From Synergistaceae bacterium DZ-S4 (GTDB taxonomy: Bacteria; Synergistota; Synergistia; Synergistales; Synergistaceae), in NCBI GenBank assembly GCA_025943965.1, contig JAPCWD010000003.1:124001-188000 (forward strand): a stretch of DNA of 64,000 nucleotides, read 5' to 3'. This document shows positions 32,793 to 41,566 of the stretch, in pieces. The notes below the pieces were generated by a model. That model was not told the origin of the DNA, searched no databases, and saw only the letters and a list, made by a program, of their open reading frames with translations. Position 1 is the stretch's first letter. Every line of letters begins with the position of its first letter. The translations under genes were made by a program, and so were the position numbers.

Positions 32793-34157
32793 ATGGAGGA
32801 CATCATTACCGCGATGGCTACAGCGTGGGGGGAGGGCGGCATCGCCGTCGTCAGGCTTTCAGGGGAAGGTTCAGTAGATATAGCCGACAAAATATTCGCG
32901 GGAAAGAAGAGTCTGGCCGGCCTGCCTGCGCGTTTCCTGACACTGGGGAAACTTCGCTCGGCTGAAGGCGATTTTTTTGACGAGGTGCTCGCTGTAAGGT
33001 TTGACAAAGGCGCAAGCTACACGGCAGAGGAGTGCGTGGAGTTTCACTGCCACGGAGGACTCCTGCCCGCACAGAAGTGCATCGAACAACTGTGTTCTGC
33101 AGGTGCCAGGCTGGCACAGCCGGGGGAATTCACCCGCAGAGCCTTCGTAAACGGGAGGATAGATCTGCCCCAGGCTGAAGCGGTGCTCGGGATCATCCGT
33201 GCAGAGAGCGATGAAGCGCTTTACGCCTCATCAAGGACCCTTCAGGGGACCTTTGCAGAAAAGCTGAGTATACTGCTTGACAGAATGACCGGGCTTGCCG
33301 CATTTTTAGAGGTGGATCTGGATTTTCCCGAAGAGGACGATGGTTACATAGCAAGGGACGAATGCGAAAACCGCCTTGATGACCTGATCAGGGAAAGTGG
33401 GGCCATACTGGACGGCTGCCGTTCCGGACTGATCCTCCGAGAGGGCATAAGGACTGCCATAATAGGCCGGCCCAACGTTGGCAAGTCATCCTTGCTCAAT
33501 GCGCTTTTAAAGGAAGAAAGGGCTATTGTCACCCCAGTTCCAGGGACTACCAGGGACAGGATCGAGGAGACCTTGATCCATAGGGGGATACCGATCAGGA
33601 TCATAGACACCGCCGGCATTCGCGATACTGAAGATGAGGTAGAGTGCATCGGGGTGAACCAGTCGATAAGGTCAATGGCGGAGGCAGATCTCCGTGTCTG
33701 GGTAATAGACGCAGGCGACGATCTGACAGAGGAAGAGACGGAACTCGGCAGAAGGGTCTCTTCGATGAAACACATAATCGTACTAAACAAGAGCGACATA
33801 CCACAAAAGATTTCAGCAGAACAATTAAAAAGAATTTTTCCTGACAGCAGGATCGTCTCTGTTTCGGCCCTCAGATCAGACGGCATCGAAGAGCTTAAGA
33901 ACATCATAGTAAACGAAATAACCGGCGGCATAAAGGTGACGGGAGGCTACGGTGTTACCTCGAGGCAGATAGAATGCCTGTCGGCGGCCCTTTCGTCACT
34001 GAGGGAGACAAAAAAGGTCGTTGCAGAAGGGCTGGGGGACGATCTGGCAATAACATGTCTCTCGGATGCAAGATCCTCGATAGCGAAGCTTCTCGGGATC
34101 GATGTCACAGAAAACCTTCTTGACACGATATTTTCGAAGTTTTGCATTGGCAAATAG
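32793..34157 (+). CDS. mnmE: tRNA modification GTPase MnmE (TrmE)
   Basis: With MnmG it installs the carboxymethylaminomethyl group on wobble uridine of several tRNAs. The 454 residues show the N-terminal folate-binding domain, a helical region, and an inserted G domain with P-loop GRPNVGKSSLLNALL, DTAGIRDTEDEVE and NKSD. It ends with the diagnostic C-terminal FCIGK. The start at ATG 32793 has GGGAGG 7 nt upstream; the longer frame would begin inside the promoter. Its partner mnmG is not next to it here. Confidence 0.96.
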   Translation: MEDIITAMATAWGEGGIAVVRLSGEGSVDIADKIFAGKKSLAGLPARFLTLGKLRSAEGDFFDEVLAVRFDKGASYTAEECVEFHCHGGLLPAQKCIEQLCSAGARLAQPGEFTRRAFVNGRIDLPQAEAVLGIIRAESDEALYASSRTLQGTFAEKLSILLDRMTGLAAFLEVDLDFPEEDDGYIARDECENRLDDLIRESGAILDGCRSGLILREGIRTAIIGRPNVGKSSLLNALLKEERAIVTPVPGTTRDRIEETLIHRGIPIRIIDTAGIRDTEDEVECIGVNQSIRSMAEADLRVWVIDAGDDLTEEETELGRRVSSMKHIIVLNKSDIPQKISAEQLKRIFPDSRIVSVSALRSDGIEELKNIIVNEITGGIKVTGGYGVTSRQIECLSAALSSLRETKKVVAEGLGDDLAITCLSDARSSIAKLLGIDVTENLLDTIFSKFCIGK

Positions 34158-34193
34158 AGAGATGATATGCTTCTCTCAGGCAATAGAATAGAT

Positions 34194-34234
34194 AAAATAT
34201 TGAAGGGGGCCAATTTGCCCCCCTTCAATATTTT
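34194..34234. terminator. Bidirectional terminator between mnmE and proS
   Basis: AAAATATTGAAGGGGG pairs with CCCCCTTCAATATTTT across a short loop, with a T-rich flank on both strands. It serves the convergent mnmE and proS genes. Confidence 0.85.
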
Positions 34235-34262
34235 AAATGCTTAATTGCAGTTCAAGCGAAAA

Positions 34263-35705
34263 CTAGTAGGCCTTCGCAAAAATGGCTTTACGGGCTCCCT
34301 CTTTTCCGGTGTAGAAGCATCTGCCTCTCTCGTCAGAGTACTCGAGCGGGTAGCATCTCGGTGTCGCGCCTGTCGCTTCCTTGATGGCCTTTTCATCCTC
34401 TTTGCTTCCCTCGAAGAATACCTCGACGAAGCCTCCCTTAGTCTCCAGGATCTCCTTGAACTCAGCCATGCCTGACGCATGGAATGTGTTCTCCTGCCTG
34501 AACTTCAGCGCCTTGTCAAAGAGGTTTTTCTGAATATCGTCAAGAAGTTCCGGGATGCGTTTTTCAAGATCTTCCCAAACAATATCGACCTTCTCTCCGG
34601 TGTCCCTGCGAACTACTTTGACCTTTCCGGCCGCATATTCCTTCTCTCCGAGCTCCAGGCGAAGCGGTACGCCCTTCTGGAGATGGAAGAAAAACCTGTC
34701 GCCCGGGCGAAGATGTTGCTGAGTGTCGACCCGGACAAAGCGTCCGCAAAGGATCTTGTTCAGCGCAGACTGGAGTTCTTTGGCCTTGGGTACTATGATC
34801 TCGTCGAATTTTGCCGCATCTGTAGAGATGGGTATAATGACAGCCTTGGTCGGAGCTACCCTCGGCGGCAGAACAAGACCGTCGTTGTCAGAGTGGGTCA
34901 TGATCAGTGCGCCGATAAGGCGCATCGATACTCCCCAGCTGGTCGTATGTGCAAAGTCCATCTCTCCGTTTTTATTCTGGAACTTTATGTCGAATGCCTT
35001 CGCGAAATTCTGGCCCAGATAATGGCTCGTACCCGCCTGAAGCGCTTTTTTGTCGCTCATCATGGTCTCACATGTGTATGTGTTGTCCGCACCCGGGAAC
35101 CGTTCACCCTCAGTCTTCTCTCCTGGTATGACCGGCAGTGCAAGCTCCTCCACCATTATCCTTCTGTAGACCTCGAGCATGAGCAGGGTCTCGTCTACCG
35201 CTTCTTCTTTTGTCGCATGAGCGGTATGGCCTTCCTGCCAGAGGAATTCGGAGGTCCGGAGGAAAAGCCGGGGCCTCTTCTCCCAGCGCATTACGTTGCA
35301 CCACTGGTTGATCAATATTGGCAGATCACGCCAGGACTGGACCCATTTGCTGTACATATGTCCTATTACTGTTTCCGAAGTAGGCCGTATTATCAGAGGT
35401 TCTTCAAGCTCTTCTCCCCCTGCATGAGTAACGACCGCGCACTCGGGAGCAAAGCCTTCCACATGTTCCGCTTCTTTTTCCAGGAATGATTTAGGAATAA
35501 GGAGAGGGAAGGATGCATTAACATGACCGGTTTCTTTGAAAGCCTCGTCAAAATGCTTCTGGATGAGTTCCCATACTGAGTAACCGGTAGGTCGGACGAC
35601 CATACAGCCGCGTACAGGCGCATAGTCAGCCAGCTCTGCGGCACGTATCACGTCAAGGTACCACTGTGAAAAATCCTGTTCTTTAGGTGTTATGTTCTTA
35701 GCCAT
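34263..35705 (-). CDS. proS: Prolyl-tRNA synthetase, short (archaeal/type 3-like) form
   Basis: This is the class II synthetase charging tRNA-Pro. The 480 residues hold the core blocks GCMVVRPTGYSVWELIQ, RPTSETVIGHMYSKWVQSWRDLP, NQWCNVMRWEKRPRLFLRTSEFLWQEGHTAH and the C-terminal anticodon and zinc-like domain ending RKAIFAKAY. It lacks the roughly 180-residue INS editing insertion of the long bacterial form, and the Tyr-ending tail marks the short type. The start is ATG 35705 with GGAGG 7 nt upstream. A perfect hairpin GCACAGC/GCTGTGC (35745-35763) lies in the leader; no T-box motif is present. Confidence 0.95.
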   Translation of the reverse strand: MAKNITPKEQDFSQWYLDVIRAAELADYAPVRGCMVVRPTGYSVWELIQKHFDEAFKETGHVNASFPLLIPKSFLEKEAEHVEGFAPECAVVTHAGGEELEEPLIIRPTSETVIGHMYSKWVQSWRDLPILINQWCNVMRWEKRPRLFLRTSEFLWQEGHTAHATKEEAVDETLLMLEVYRRIMVEELALPVIPGEKTEGERFPGADNTYTCETMMSDKKALQAGTSHYLGQNFAKAFDIKFQNKNGEMDFAHTTSWGVSMRLIGALIMTHSDNDGLVLPPRVAPTKAVIIPISTDAAKFDEIIVPKAKELQSALNKILCGRFVRVDTQQHLRPGDRFFFHLQKGVPLRLELGEKEYAAGKVKVVRRDTGEKVDIVWEDLEKRIPELLDDIQKNLFDKALKFRQENTFHASGMAEFKEILETKGGFVEVFFEGSKEDEKAIKEATGATPRCYPLEYSDERGRCFYTGKEGARKAIFAKAY

Positions 35706-35822
35706 CCGGTTACCTCCATTGTTGTTCCTTCCAGTATTATCGTCGCACAGCAGAACGCTGTGCAGGCTATTGTAACATTTATCTCTGCATTTAGAACAAC
35801 TTGTCAGAAATATTTGTTTCCC

Positions 35823-35850
35823 TTGACAATTTACCATTTTATCGTATTCT
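35823..35850 (+). promoter_or_regulatory. Promoter of the YerC-like regulator
   Basis: A consensus TTGACA (35823-35828) is followed after 16 nt by TATTCT (35845-35850), about 50 nt before the ATG. The gene runs divergently from proS. Confidence 0.65.
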
Positions 35851-35901
35851 TAAGGCGAATACTGCAGGTATTTAGCACATTACTATAGGGAGGTATTGTT
35901 C

Positions 35902-36222
35902 ATGGCTTTAGAGTGGAAAGATGAGTTCACCGACCAGCTTTGCGACTCGATAGTGGCGATAACAGACAGAGAGGAAGCCTATCGTTTCCTGGAGGATGTG
36001 GCCACCTTTTCCGAGATAAGGGCTTTCGCACAGAGACTCCAGGTTGCAAGCCTGCTTCTGAAAGGGATGTCTTATCCCCAGATAGTACAGGCGACCGGAG
36101 CAAGCACTGCGACGATCAGCAGGGTCAAGAAGTTTGTTGAATACGGATCAGACGGATACAGGGACGTTCTCGCAAAGCTGGAAAAGACAAAAAAAGAAGA
36201 GGACAAGAAGAAGAAAAAATAA
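35902..36222 (+). CDS. TrpR-like transcriptional regulator, YerC/YecD family
   Basis: The 106 residues form a small all-helical protein of the Trp-repressor superfamily. Helix-turn-helix segment SYPQIVQATGASTATISRVKKFV lies at about 56-78, preceded by TFSEIRAFAQRLQVASLLLKG, the TrpR-like dimer part. The last 18 residues are a Lys/Glu-rich tail. The family is known from Bacillus YerC, and its ligand and targets are not established. The ATG at 35902 has GGGAGG 8 nt upstream. It stands alone between its promoter and terminator. A link to aromatic genes is possible but not shown. Confidence 0.85.
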   Translation: MALEWKDEFTDQLCDSIVAITDREEAYRFLEDVATFSEIRAFAQRLQVASLLLKGMSYPQIVQATGASTATISRVKKFVEYGSDGYRDVLAKLEKTKKEEDKKKKK

Positions 36223-36246
36223 CCCAAAGACCTGTTTCGGAAGTCA

Positions 36247-36290
36247 GCCCGCATTTTTTATCCCATTGACGTGGGAGAAAAATTGCGGGC
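36247..36290. terminator. Bidirectional terminator
   Basis: GCCCGCA pairs with TGCGGGC, with an inner run of A-T pairs and TCCCA/TGGGA. T-rich tails flank it on both strands. It serves the plus-strand YerC-like gene and the minus-strand gene that ends at 36292. Confidence 0.8.
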
Positions 36291-36291
36291 A

Positions 36292-36729
36292 TTATTTTAT
36301 TATCGCCCATGCGGCAAGATCGTCGATATCCCTCGGAGGAGTCCTGAGTGAGGTCGGAATAAGTCTCCAAAGCCCTTTAGGGGGATGAAGCCTCCAGTAT
36401 ATCTCACGTCCCTTAAGCGTAGTACCGTATTCGTCGGCCGATTCGATATCACAGGCCCCATTTAGCAGCTTTATTAGGTCATCCGAAGATGTGCCGTTGC
36501 CTATATATATCTTCTCGACCGTCTTTCCCTCGACAGCCCCAAGGTCCCCTTCTTTTCTCCAACGCCCTAGCAGAGACCAGTTCCCCTCCCTCAAAGCACC
36601 TGAAAGGATGGCCTCTTGGGATTTTGGTACTATCGCAGAGAAGAGCAGCGTGCCTGATTCGGCGAAGGCCACCCCTATCTTATGACGGCCGGGATCTATA
36701 CCGCACTTAATCGAAATCGCCCCTCTCAA
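36292..36729 (-). CDS. RNase H-fold protein, RuvX/YqgF-like
   Basis: The conserved part starts IKCGIDPGRHKIGVAF, the first strand and catalytic Asp of the RNase H fold as in YqgF/RuvX. It continues KIYIGNGTSSDDLIKLL and ends PPRDIDDLAAWAI, where a second acidic pair sits. Function is probably nucleic-acid cleavage, but the protein is divergent. The start is unclear: TTG 36729 (given here) has a weak GGGA site and overlaps lpxL by 23 nt. By homology the protein should begin at ATT 36711, which overlaps the lpxL stop as ATTAA and has GAGGGG 8 nt upstream. The frame remains open upstream to 36810. Confidence 0.65.
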   Translation of the reverse strand: MRGAISIKCGIDPGRHKIGVAFAESGTLLFSAIVPKSQEAILSGALREGNWSLLGRWRKEGDLGAVEGKTVEKIYIGNGTSSDDLIKLLNGACDIESADEYGTTLKGREIYWRLHPPKGLWRLIPTSLRTPPRDIDDLAAWAIIK

Positions 36730-37597
36730 CAGATTCCCATCTGGGGTACATCCACATCCACTGGTCAGGATATTTTCTGATCCACCCGGATATAAGCTCA
36801 TTGCAGTCATCTATGCTTTCCTGAAGGTCTTTCCCGTATGGTTTTCCTTCCCTGCCCTTAAGGGCGGGATTGAAATGAAGTTCGAGCTTTTCCGTCCCAA
36901 GCCACCGTACGCAATATGCAGGGACGACAGCGCAGCCAAGCTTATCTGCAAGCTTGGCCATTCCTACAGGTGTGCTTGCGGGATAACCGAGGAACGGGGA
37001 GACTATTCCTGCCTTTTTGGCATCCTGGTCGACCGGTATCGCGATGATCTCCCCTGCCTGGAGAGCTCTTATCATAGCCTTGAGATCAGAGGCCTTGCCC
37101 AGGGCCTTCATGCCCCCAGCATTTCTGAGTTCCATTATCAGATTTGTGATCCTCTCATCCCTCTGGTCTGTACCCAACCCGTTGATCTGATATCCGTTCT
37201 GAGCGCACCACGCTCCGGCATACTCCCAGTTCCCCAGGTGCGCTGTTACGATCAGCACGCCCTTGCCGGCATCATAGGCTTCGCGAAGATTTTCCTCACC
37301 GTAGACTGTCACTATCTTGTTCAGCTTTGATGGCATAACAGGCAGTCTGATGAACTCAGCCGTAGATTTCCCAAAGTTTCTGTAAGCTCCCCTTACAATG
37401 CGCATGGCCTCTTTCTCAGGGATGTTTAGTATCCTTGCGCAGCGTTTTGAGGCTTCCATTAGTTTTTTATGCGTAAAAAGCGGGATGAGCGCACCGACGC
37501 AACCGCCAAGCATGACCGCAGTTTTGTGCGGCAGGACAAGTATTGTCTTCCTGAATAAAGAAAGTACCGACCAGATAAAGGACTGCTTATTATTCAT
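36707..37597 (-). CDS. lpxL: Lysophospholipid/lipid A acyltransferase, LpxL/HtrB family
   Basis: This is a 296-residue inner-membrane acyltransferase with one N-terminal hydrophobic anchor (about 15-42) and the catalytic HX4E motif HLGNWE at 120-125. Blocks IPVDQDAKKAGI and PVGMAKLADKLG follow. The family adds a secondary acyl chain to lipid A, so its presence indicates a diderm envelope. The C-terminus has the typical WMWMYPRWE. It ends inside the start region of the RNase H-fold gene. Confidence 0.9.
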   Translation of the reverse strand: MNNKQSFIWSVLSLFRKTILVLPHKTAVMLGGCVGALIPLFTHKKLMEASKRCARILNIPEKEAMRIVRGAYRNFGKSTAEFIRLPVMPSKLNKIVTVYGEENLREAYDAGKGVLIVTAHLGNWEYAGAWCAQNGYQINGLGTDQRDERITNLIMELRNAGGMKALGKASDLKAMIRALQAGEIIAIPVDQDAKKAGIVSPFLGYPASTPVGMAKLADKLGCAVVPAYCVRWLGTEKLELHFNPALKGREGKPYGKDLQESIDDCNELISGWIRKYPDQWMWMYPRWESVERGDFD

Positions 37598-37650
37598 CTC
37601 TGTTACCTCTCCTGAGAAACTCTCTTTTTGTGGTTTTCTCTATATCATTA

Positions 37651-38145
37651 TCAATATTTTACGATCAAATTGGCAATTATCGGGACAACGACAAGTATTG
37701 TGACGATCCTGCATATATTGAACAGTATCGATATAGTTGGGTCTGCGCCTATGTCTACAGCCACTATTGCAATGCCCGTCAGGCCGCCCGGGGTCGTCGC
37801 AAAGAGCGAAGTAAGGAAATCCATTTTACATATTTTGGAGAATATCCAGGCAAGACCAAGGGTAAAAGCAAGAAGCGAGAAACTGTACGCCATTGCTGCC
37901 GGAAGATATTTTGGCAGTTCGGCTATTGAGGAGAAGTCACTGCCCCTGACAAGCACATAGGCTACGAGCGCTTGTGAGATCCATGAAAGCCACTCGATCT
38001 TCTCATCAAGTCCCATGTGCATCACAGCTTTTATTATAAGCCCCACTATCAGGCCTCCGACAAGAGCCCCTGCGGGAAAACCCGATTTGTAGCCTACGGC
38101 ACTGCCGCCTATTACAGCAAAAAATACCAGATAATTTGGATCCAC
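37651..38145 (-). CDS. Half-size AbrB family membrane protein
   Basis: The 164 residues form about five membrane segments: GGSAVGYKSGFPAGALVGGLIVGL at the start and LFATTPGGLTGIAIVAVDIGADPTI towards the end, the duplicated motif of the AbrB/Gneg_AbrB_dup membrane family (not the AbrB regulator). Family proteins are normally about 350 residues with two copies of this unit; this one has a single copy and would need to dimerise. The GTG start has GGGGG 7 nt upstream. It lies directly beside a TRAP transporter but is separated from it by a terminator. Its substrate is unknown. Confidence 0.8.
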   Translation of the reverse strand: MDPNYLVFFAVIGGSAVGYKSGFPAGALVGGLIVGLIIKAVMHMGLDEKIEWLSWISQALVAYVLVRGSDFSSIAELPKYLPAAMAYSFSLLAFTLGLAWIFSKICKMDFLTSLFATTPGGLTGIAIVAVDIGADPTISILFNICRIVTILVVVPIIANLIVKY

Positions 38146-38185
38146 AACCAGGCCCCCGTTCCTGCCGCCAAGTATACAATAAAAA

Positions 38186-38210
38186 AGCGCCCCCTAGAAC
38201 AGGGAGCGCT
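38186..38210 (-). terminator. Terminator after the TRAP permease
   Basis: On the minus strand AGCGCTCCCT pairs with AGGGGGCGCT (one G-U) with a 5-nt loop, followed by TTTTTTATTG. It ends the TAXI-TRAP transcript. Confidence 0.88.
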
Positions 38211-38229
38211 ATTCATTAAATAATTTAAC

Positions 38230-40209
38230 TTAGTCTGCCAGAACAGCCTCTCCCTTTGTCTGTCTCAGGTAAAGGATAGCCAGGATTATTCCCGCCGTTC
38301 CGATAAGGCTCAGCATCATACTGTGATGGATGGCCGCAAGTGCACATATCGACATCACAAGGCGCTCATAAACTTTAAGCGTGCGGTAGAACCATCCTTC
38401 AAAAGCTCCCGCAAGCACTACAACACCCAGGGTCGCCGATACCACTAGTATCACCAGCTCGTAAAGGACTACGTTCTGGAGCAGTATCATTGGATTGTAG
38501 ACAAACATGTAGGGCATAATGTACGAGCAGAGAGCGATCTTAGTGGCAGTGAAGCCTGTTTTTGAAGGGCTTGCTCCAGCTATGCCGGCTCCTGTGAATG
38601 CTGCAAGGCAGACCGGCGGTGTAAGGTCGGCCATGATCCCGAAATAGAAAACAAAAAGGTGCGCGGAAAGAGGAAGAACATTCATGCCAATAAGCGCTGG
38701 AGCGATTATTGTGCTGCAGACTATGTAGTTCGCTGTCGTTGGAAGTCCCATACCCAGCACAAGACATGCGACCATTGCCATTATCAAGGTAAGGAGAAGG
38801 TTGCCGCCGGAAATGTCTATTATGTTATTGGAGATGGTAAGTCCCAGTGAGGTCAGCGAAGATGTACCGACGACGAATCCAACCAGGGCACATGCAAGAG
38901 CAACGCCAAGCGCACCGCGAGCGCCTTCTTCAAGGGCTTTGATGAGGTCTTTCACTCCCATTCTGGTGTTCTGTTTTAACGAACTTACCAAAATGACAGA
39001 AACAACACCGATAAACCCTGCACGAAGGGGAGTATACTTCATCAGAAGCGTCACGATTATCACTATGACAGGAACCAGTAGATGCCCGTCGCGTCTCATT
39101 ACTTCTCTGACTACCGGGAGCTGATCTGCAGGAAGTCCCTGGAAATTTTCTTTCCTCGCCCTTATGTGTACGTTAGTGAATATCGCGGTGTAATAAATAA
39201 AAGCAGGTATTATCGCAGCCGCTGCTATCGTAAGGTATGGGATGCCAAGGAATTCGCTCATTATGAACGCGCCCGCTCCCATTATAGGCGGCATGAGCTG
39301 TCCTCCGGTAGAAGCACATGCTTCGACTGCACCTGCATAGTGCGGTGGATATCCTACCCTTTTCATAAGTGGGATCGTAAATGTGCCTGTTGTTGCAACG
39401 TTCGCTACCGAAGAACCATTTATCGTACCAAGAAGTCCTGAAGCCACGACCGCAACCTTAGCGGGGCCTCCGGGGGTCCCTCCTGCTACAGCCAGAGCGA
39501 GTTCGTTGAAGAACCTTGCTCCGCCGCTCTGAGAGAGGAATGCGCCAAAGATTATGAAGACGATCACAAATGTAGCAGAGACTCCAAGGGCTAATCCAAA
39601 AATCCCTTCAGGAGTCAGGTACATGTGCTGGATGATCCTGCTCAGTGTATATCCTCTTATCTGGAACATTCCCGGAACCATATAGCCAAAATGGCAGTAA
39701 AGAAGGAACAAAATGCTCATGCATGGCAAAACGTTTCCTACTACCCTTCTGCCTGCTTCAAGGACCAATATTATTGCTGCAATGCCCAGCCATATTTCAT
39801 AAGGAAGGGGCTCTGCTCCGCGCCTGGCGATATCGTTAAAAAAGAAGATTATGTATCCGATAACTCCTCCGGCTAAGGCTGCAAGTATCCAGTCGTATAT
39901 CGGAGTCGATGTTTTCGATCCTTTTCTTCCTGCAGGAAAAAGAATGTAAACTGCAACGATAGCAAAGGTAAGGTGGATAGCACGCTGGATGGTGATAGGC
40001 ATGGTTGCGATCCCCGCAGTGTAAAGATGGAAAAGGGACATGGCACAAAGCCATGCTGTAATGAATTTGCCCTGGAGACCTGTAAGTTTTCTGTATCTGC
40101 TTTCAGCGTCGTACTTTTCTATCAGTTCGTTTATCTTTGATTCATCCATTGACACTTCATCAAGGATACTGTGGTTTTGGCCATTTTTGGTAATATTTTC
40201 GTCGCTCAT
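38230..40209 (-). CDS. TRAP transporter fused permease (4TM/12TM, TAXI type)
   Basis: This 659-residue secondary transporter permease fuses the small DctQ-like and large DctM-like subunits. After a soluble N-terminus of about 50 residues come four membrane helices, then a large domain with GTINGSSVANVATTGTFTIPLMKRVGYPPHYAGAVEACASTGGQLMPP, and LVLGMGLPTTANYIV. The fused form always pairs with TAXI binding proteins, and one lies upstream. These systems use an ion gradient, usually Na+, to import organic acids such as glutamate or other carboxylates. ATG 40209 has GGAGG 8 nt upstream. Confidence 0.95.
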   Translation of the reverse strand: MSDENITKNGQNHSILDEVSMDESKINELIEKYDAESRYRKLTGLQGKFITAWLCAMSLFHLYTAGIATMPITIQRAIHLTFAIVAVYILFPAGRKGSKTSTPIYDWILAALAGGVIGYIIFFFNDIARRGAEPLPYEIWLGIAAIILVLEAGRRVVGNVLPCMSILFLLYCHFGYMVPGMFQIRGYTLSRIIQHMYLTPEGIFGLALGVSATFVIVFIIFGAFLSQSGGARFFNELALAVAGGTPGGPAKVAVVASGLLGTINGSSVANVATTGTFTIPLMKRVGYPPHYAGAVEACASTGGQLMPPIMGAGAFIMSEFLGIPYLTIAAAAIIPAFIYYTAIFTNVHIRARKENFQGLPADQLPVVREVMRRDGHLLVPVIVIIVTLLMKYTPLRAGFIGVVSVILVSSLKQNTRMGVKDLIKALEEGARGALGVALACALVGFVVGTSSLTSLGLTISNNIIDISGGNLLLTLIMAMVACLVLGMGLPTTANYIVCSTIIAPALIGMNVLPLSAHLFVFYFGIMADLTPPVCLAAFTGAGIAGASPSKTGFTATKIALCSYIMPYMFVYNPMILLQNVVLYELVILVVSATLGVVVLAGAFEGWFYRTLKVYERLVMSICALAAIHHSMMLSLIGTAGIILAILYLRQTKGEAVLAD

Positions 40210-40237
40210 AAAGACTGCCTCCTGCTTATCAATGCTA

Positions 40238-40259
40238 TGGGGGCACCGAAATGCCCCCA
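40238..40259 (-). other. Intercistronic stem-loop between binding protein and permease
   Basis: A perfect 8-bp TGGGGGCA/TGCCCCCA stem lies between the two TRAP genes, without a T-run. It probably protects or processes the binding-protein mRNA so that more binding protein than permease is made. Confidence 0.6.
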
Positions 40260-40285
40260 CTTTATAATACTATTTTGCGCTTTGT

Positions 40286-41233
40286 CTACTTTACTGCTCC
40301 GATTTCCTTGTAGTACTTCAGTGATCCCTTGTGGAGGGGGACCTGGATATACTTCAGGTTCTCGGGAGACATGGAAGCAAGTCTTGTCGAAATGTTGAGG
40401 ATATCCTGCTTGTGCTCGTAGAGTGCCTTCGTCATTTTGTAAGCATCTTCATCTCCGAGCTTTTCGGTTGTGATGAGGACGTTCCAGCTTGCGAGTGCCT
40501 TAACGGGCGTGGTCTGGCCTTTGTAGGTGTTTGCGGGGATATCGAATGGCAGGTAGTAGGGGAGTTCTTTTCCAAGTTTTGCAACTATGTCTGCTGGAAT
40601 GTCGCGGAATTCTGCTGTGCCAAGTGTGGTGATCTCAACGACCCCGGCGATGCCAAGAGCTCCTACTGTGAGTGCTGCGTCGATGTTCTTATCGGCAAAC
40701 GCTCCGGCTGTGTCGGAAAGTCCAAGGTTCTCCGGCTTGATGTCCTTGTCGGGGTCAAGTCCCGCTACCTTAAGAAGTGTGCGCACCGTTACTTCGGTTC
40801 CGCTTCCGACTGCTCCGACAGAGACCCTCTTGCCCTTAAGATCCTGGATCGATTTGATGTTGCTGCCCTTTGCGACGAGGAAGTGGATGGGTTCGGCATA
40901 AAGGGGAACAAGTCCACGGAGTTCCTTCATCGGCTTTCCTTCGAATGTGCCCTTGCCTTCATAGGCAAAGAAATAGAGGCCGTCCGCAAAAATTACTTCA
41001 GCTTCACCCTTACCAAGGAGAGCAAGGTTCTGTGCTGTTCCGCCGGTTGACTGTGCGTTTGCCTTCATTCCGGGGATCGCGCTGTTCCATACTTTTGCCA
41101 TGCCTGCGCCGACCGGGTAATACGTTCCGCCTGTCGATCCTGTGCCGATGTTGATAAACGTTGCTGCTGATGCGGCTCCGGCGAATACAAGGATCATCGC
41201 CGTTACGATAAGGAATCTTGCTGTCTTTGTCAT
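40286..41233 (-). CDS. TAXI-family TRAP transporter solute-binding protein
   Basis: This is a 315-residue periplasmic protein. The signal peptide TKTARFLIVTAMILVFAGAASA leads into FINIGTGSTGGTYYPVGAGMAKVWN, the TAXI hallmark. Later motifs are VSVGAVGSGTEVT, and KEIGAVK ends the protein. The ATG at 41233 has GGAGG upstream; a TTG 6 nt earlier is too close to it. The gene is first in the operon with its fused permease. Substrate is probably an amino acid or organic acid, not determined by sequence. Confidence 0.95.
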   Translation of the reverse strand: MTKTARFLIVTAMILVFAGAASAATFINIGTGSTGGTYYPVGAGMAKVWNSAIPGMKANAQSTGGTAQNLALLGKGEAEVIFADGLYFFAYEGKGTFEGKPMKELRGLVPLYAEPIHFLVAKGSNIKSIQDLKGKRVSVGAVGSGTEVTVRTLLKVAGLDPDKDIKPENLGLSDTAGAFADKNIDAALTVGALGIAGVVEITTLGTAEFRDIPADIVAKLGKELPYYLPFDIPANTYKGQTTPVKALASWNVLITTEKLGDEDAYKMTKALYEHKQDILNISTRLASMSPENLKYIQVPLHKGSLKYYKEIGAVK

Positions 41234-41566
41234 ACACAAAGCACCTCCGTGATATTTTTCCGCACCTGATCATGAAATGATTTTATAAATAAAAAAAATT
41301 TTTCCCGTCAGGTACGGCTCCGCAATTCTACCAAAGAAAAATGGTTAACACAACGGCAAAAATTACATTCTCTTGTATTTCAGTGGTCCGTACCAGCAAA
41401 AACGTAATAATTGAATGTCATTATAGATTTTTCTTTGCAATCACCCCCATAAAAACCAGACAATTGAAATATTAGATTAAAACAATTCTTCAATCAAACC
41501 AGCAATAGAATTCAAATCATATTTGATAATGAAACAGGAGTTTACGACCGTGCCATGTAAAGCATA
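41234..41566. other. Gene-free region upstream of the TRAP operon
   Basis: The stretch is AT-rich and must hold the minus-strand TRAP promoter. A TATAAT lies at 41420-41425 on the minus strand, but no good -35 box is at the right distance. No repeat or small gene was seen. Confidence 0.35.
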
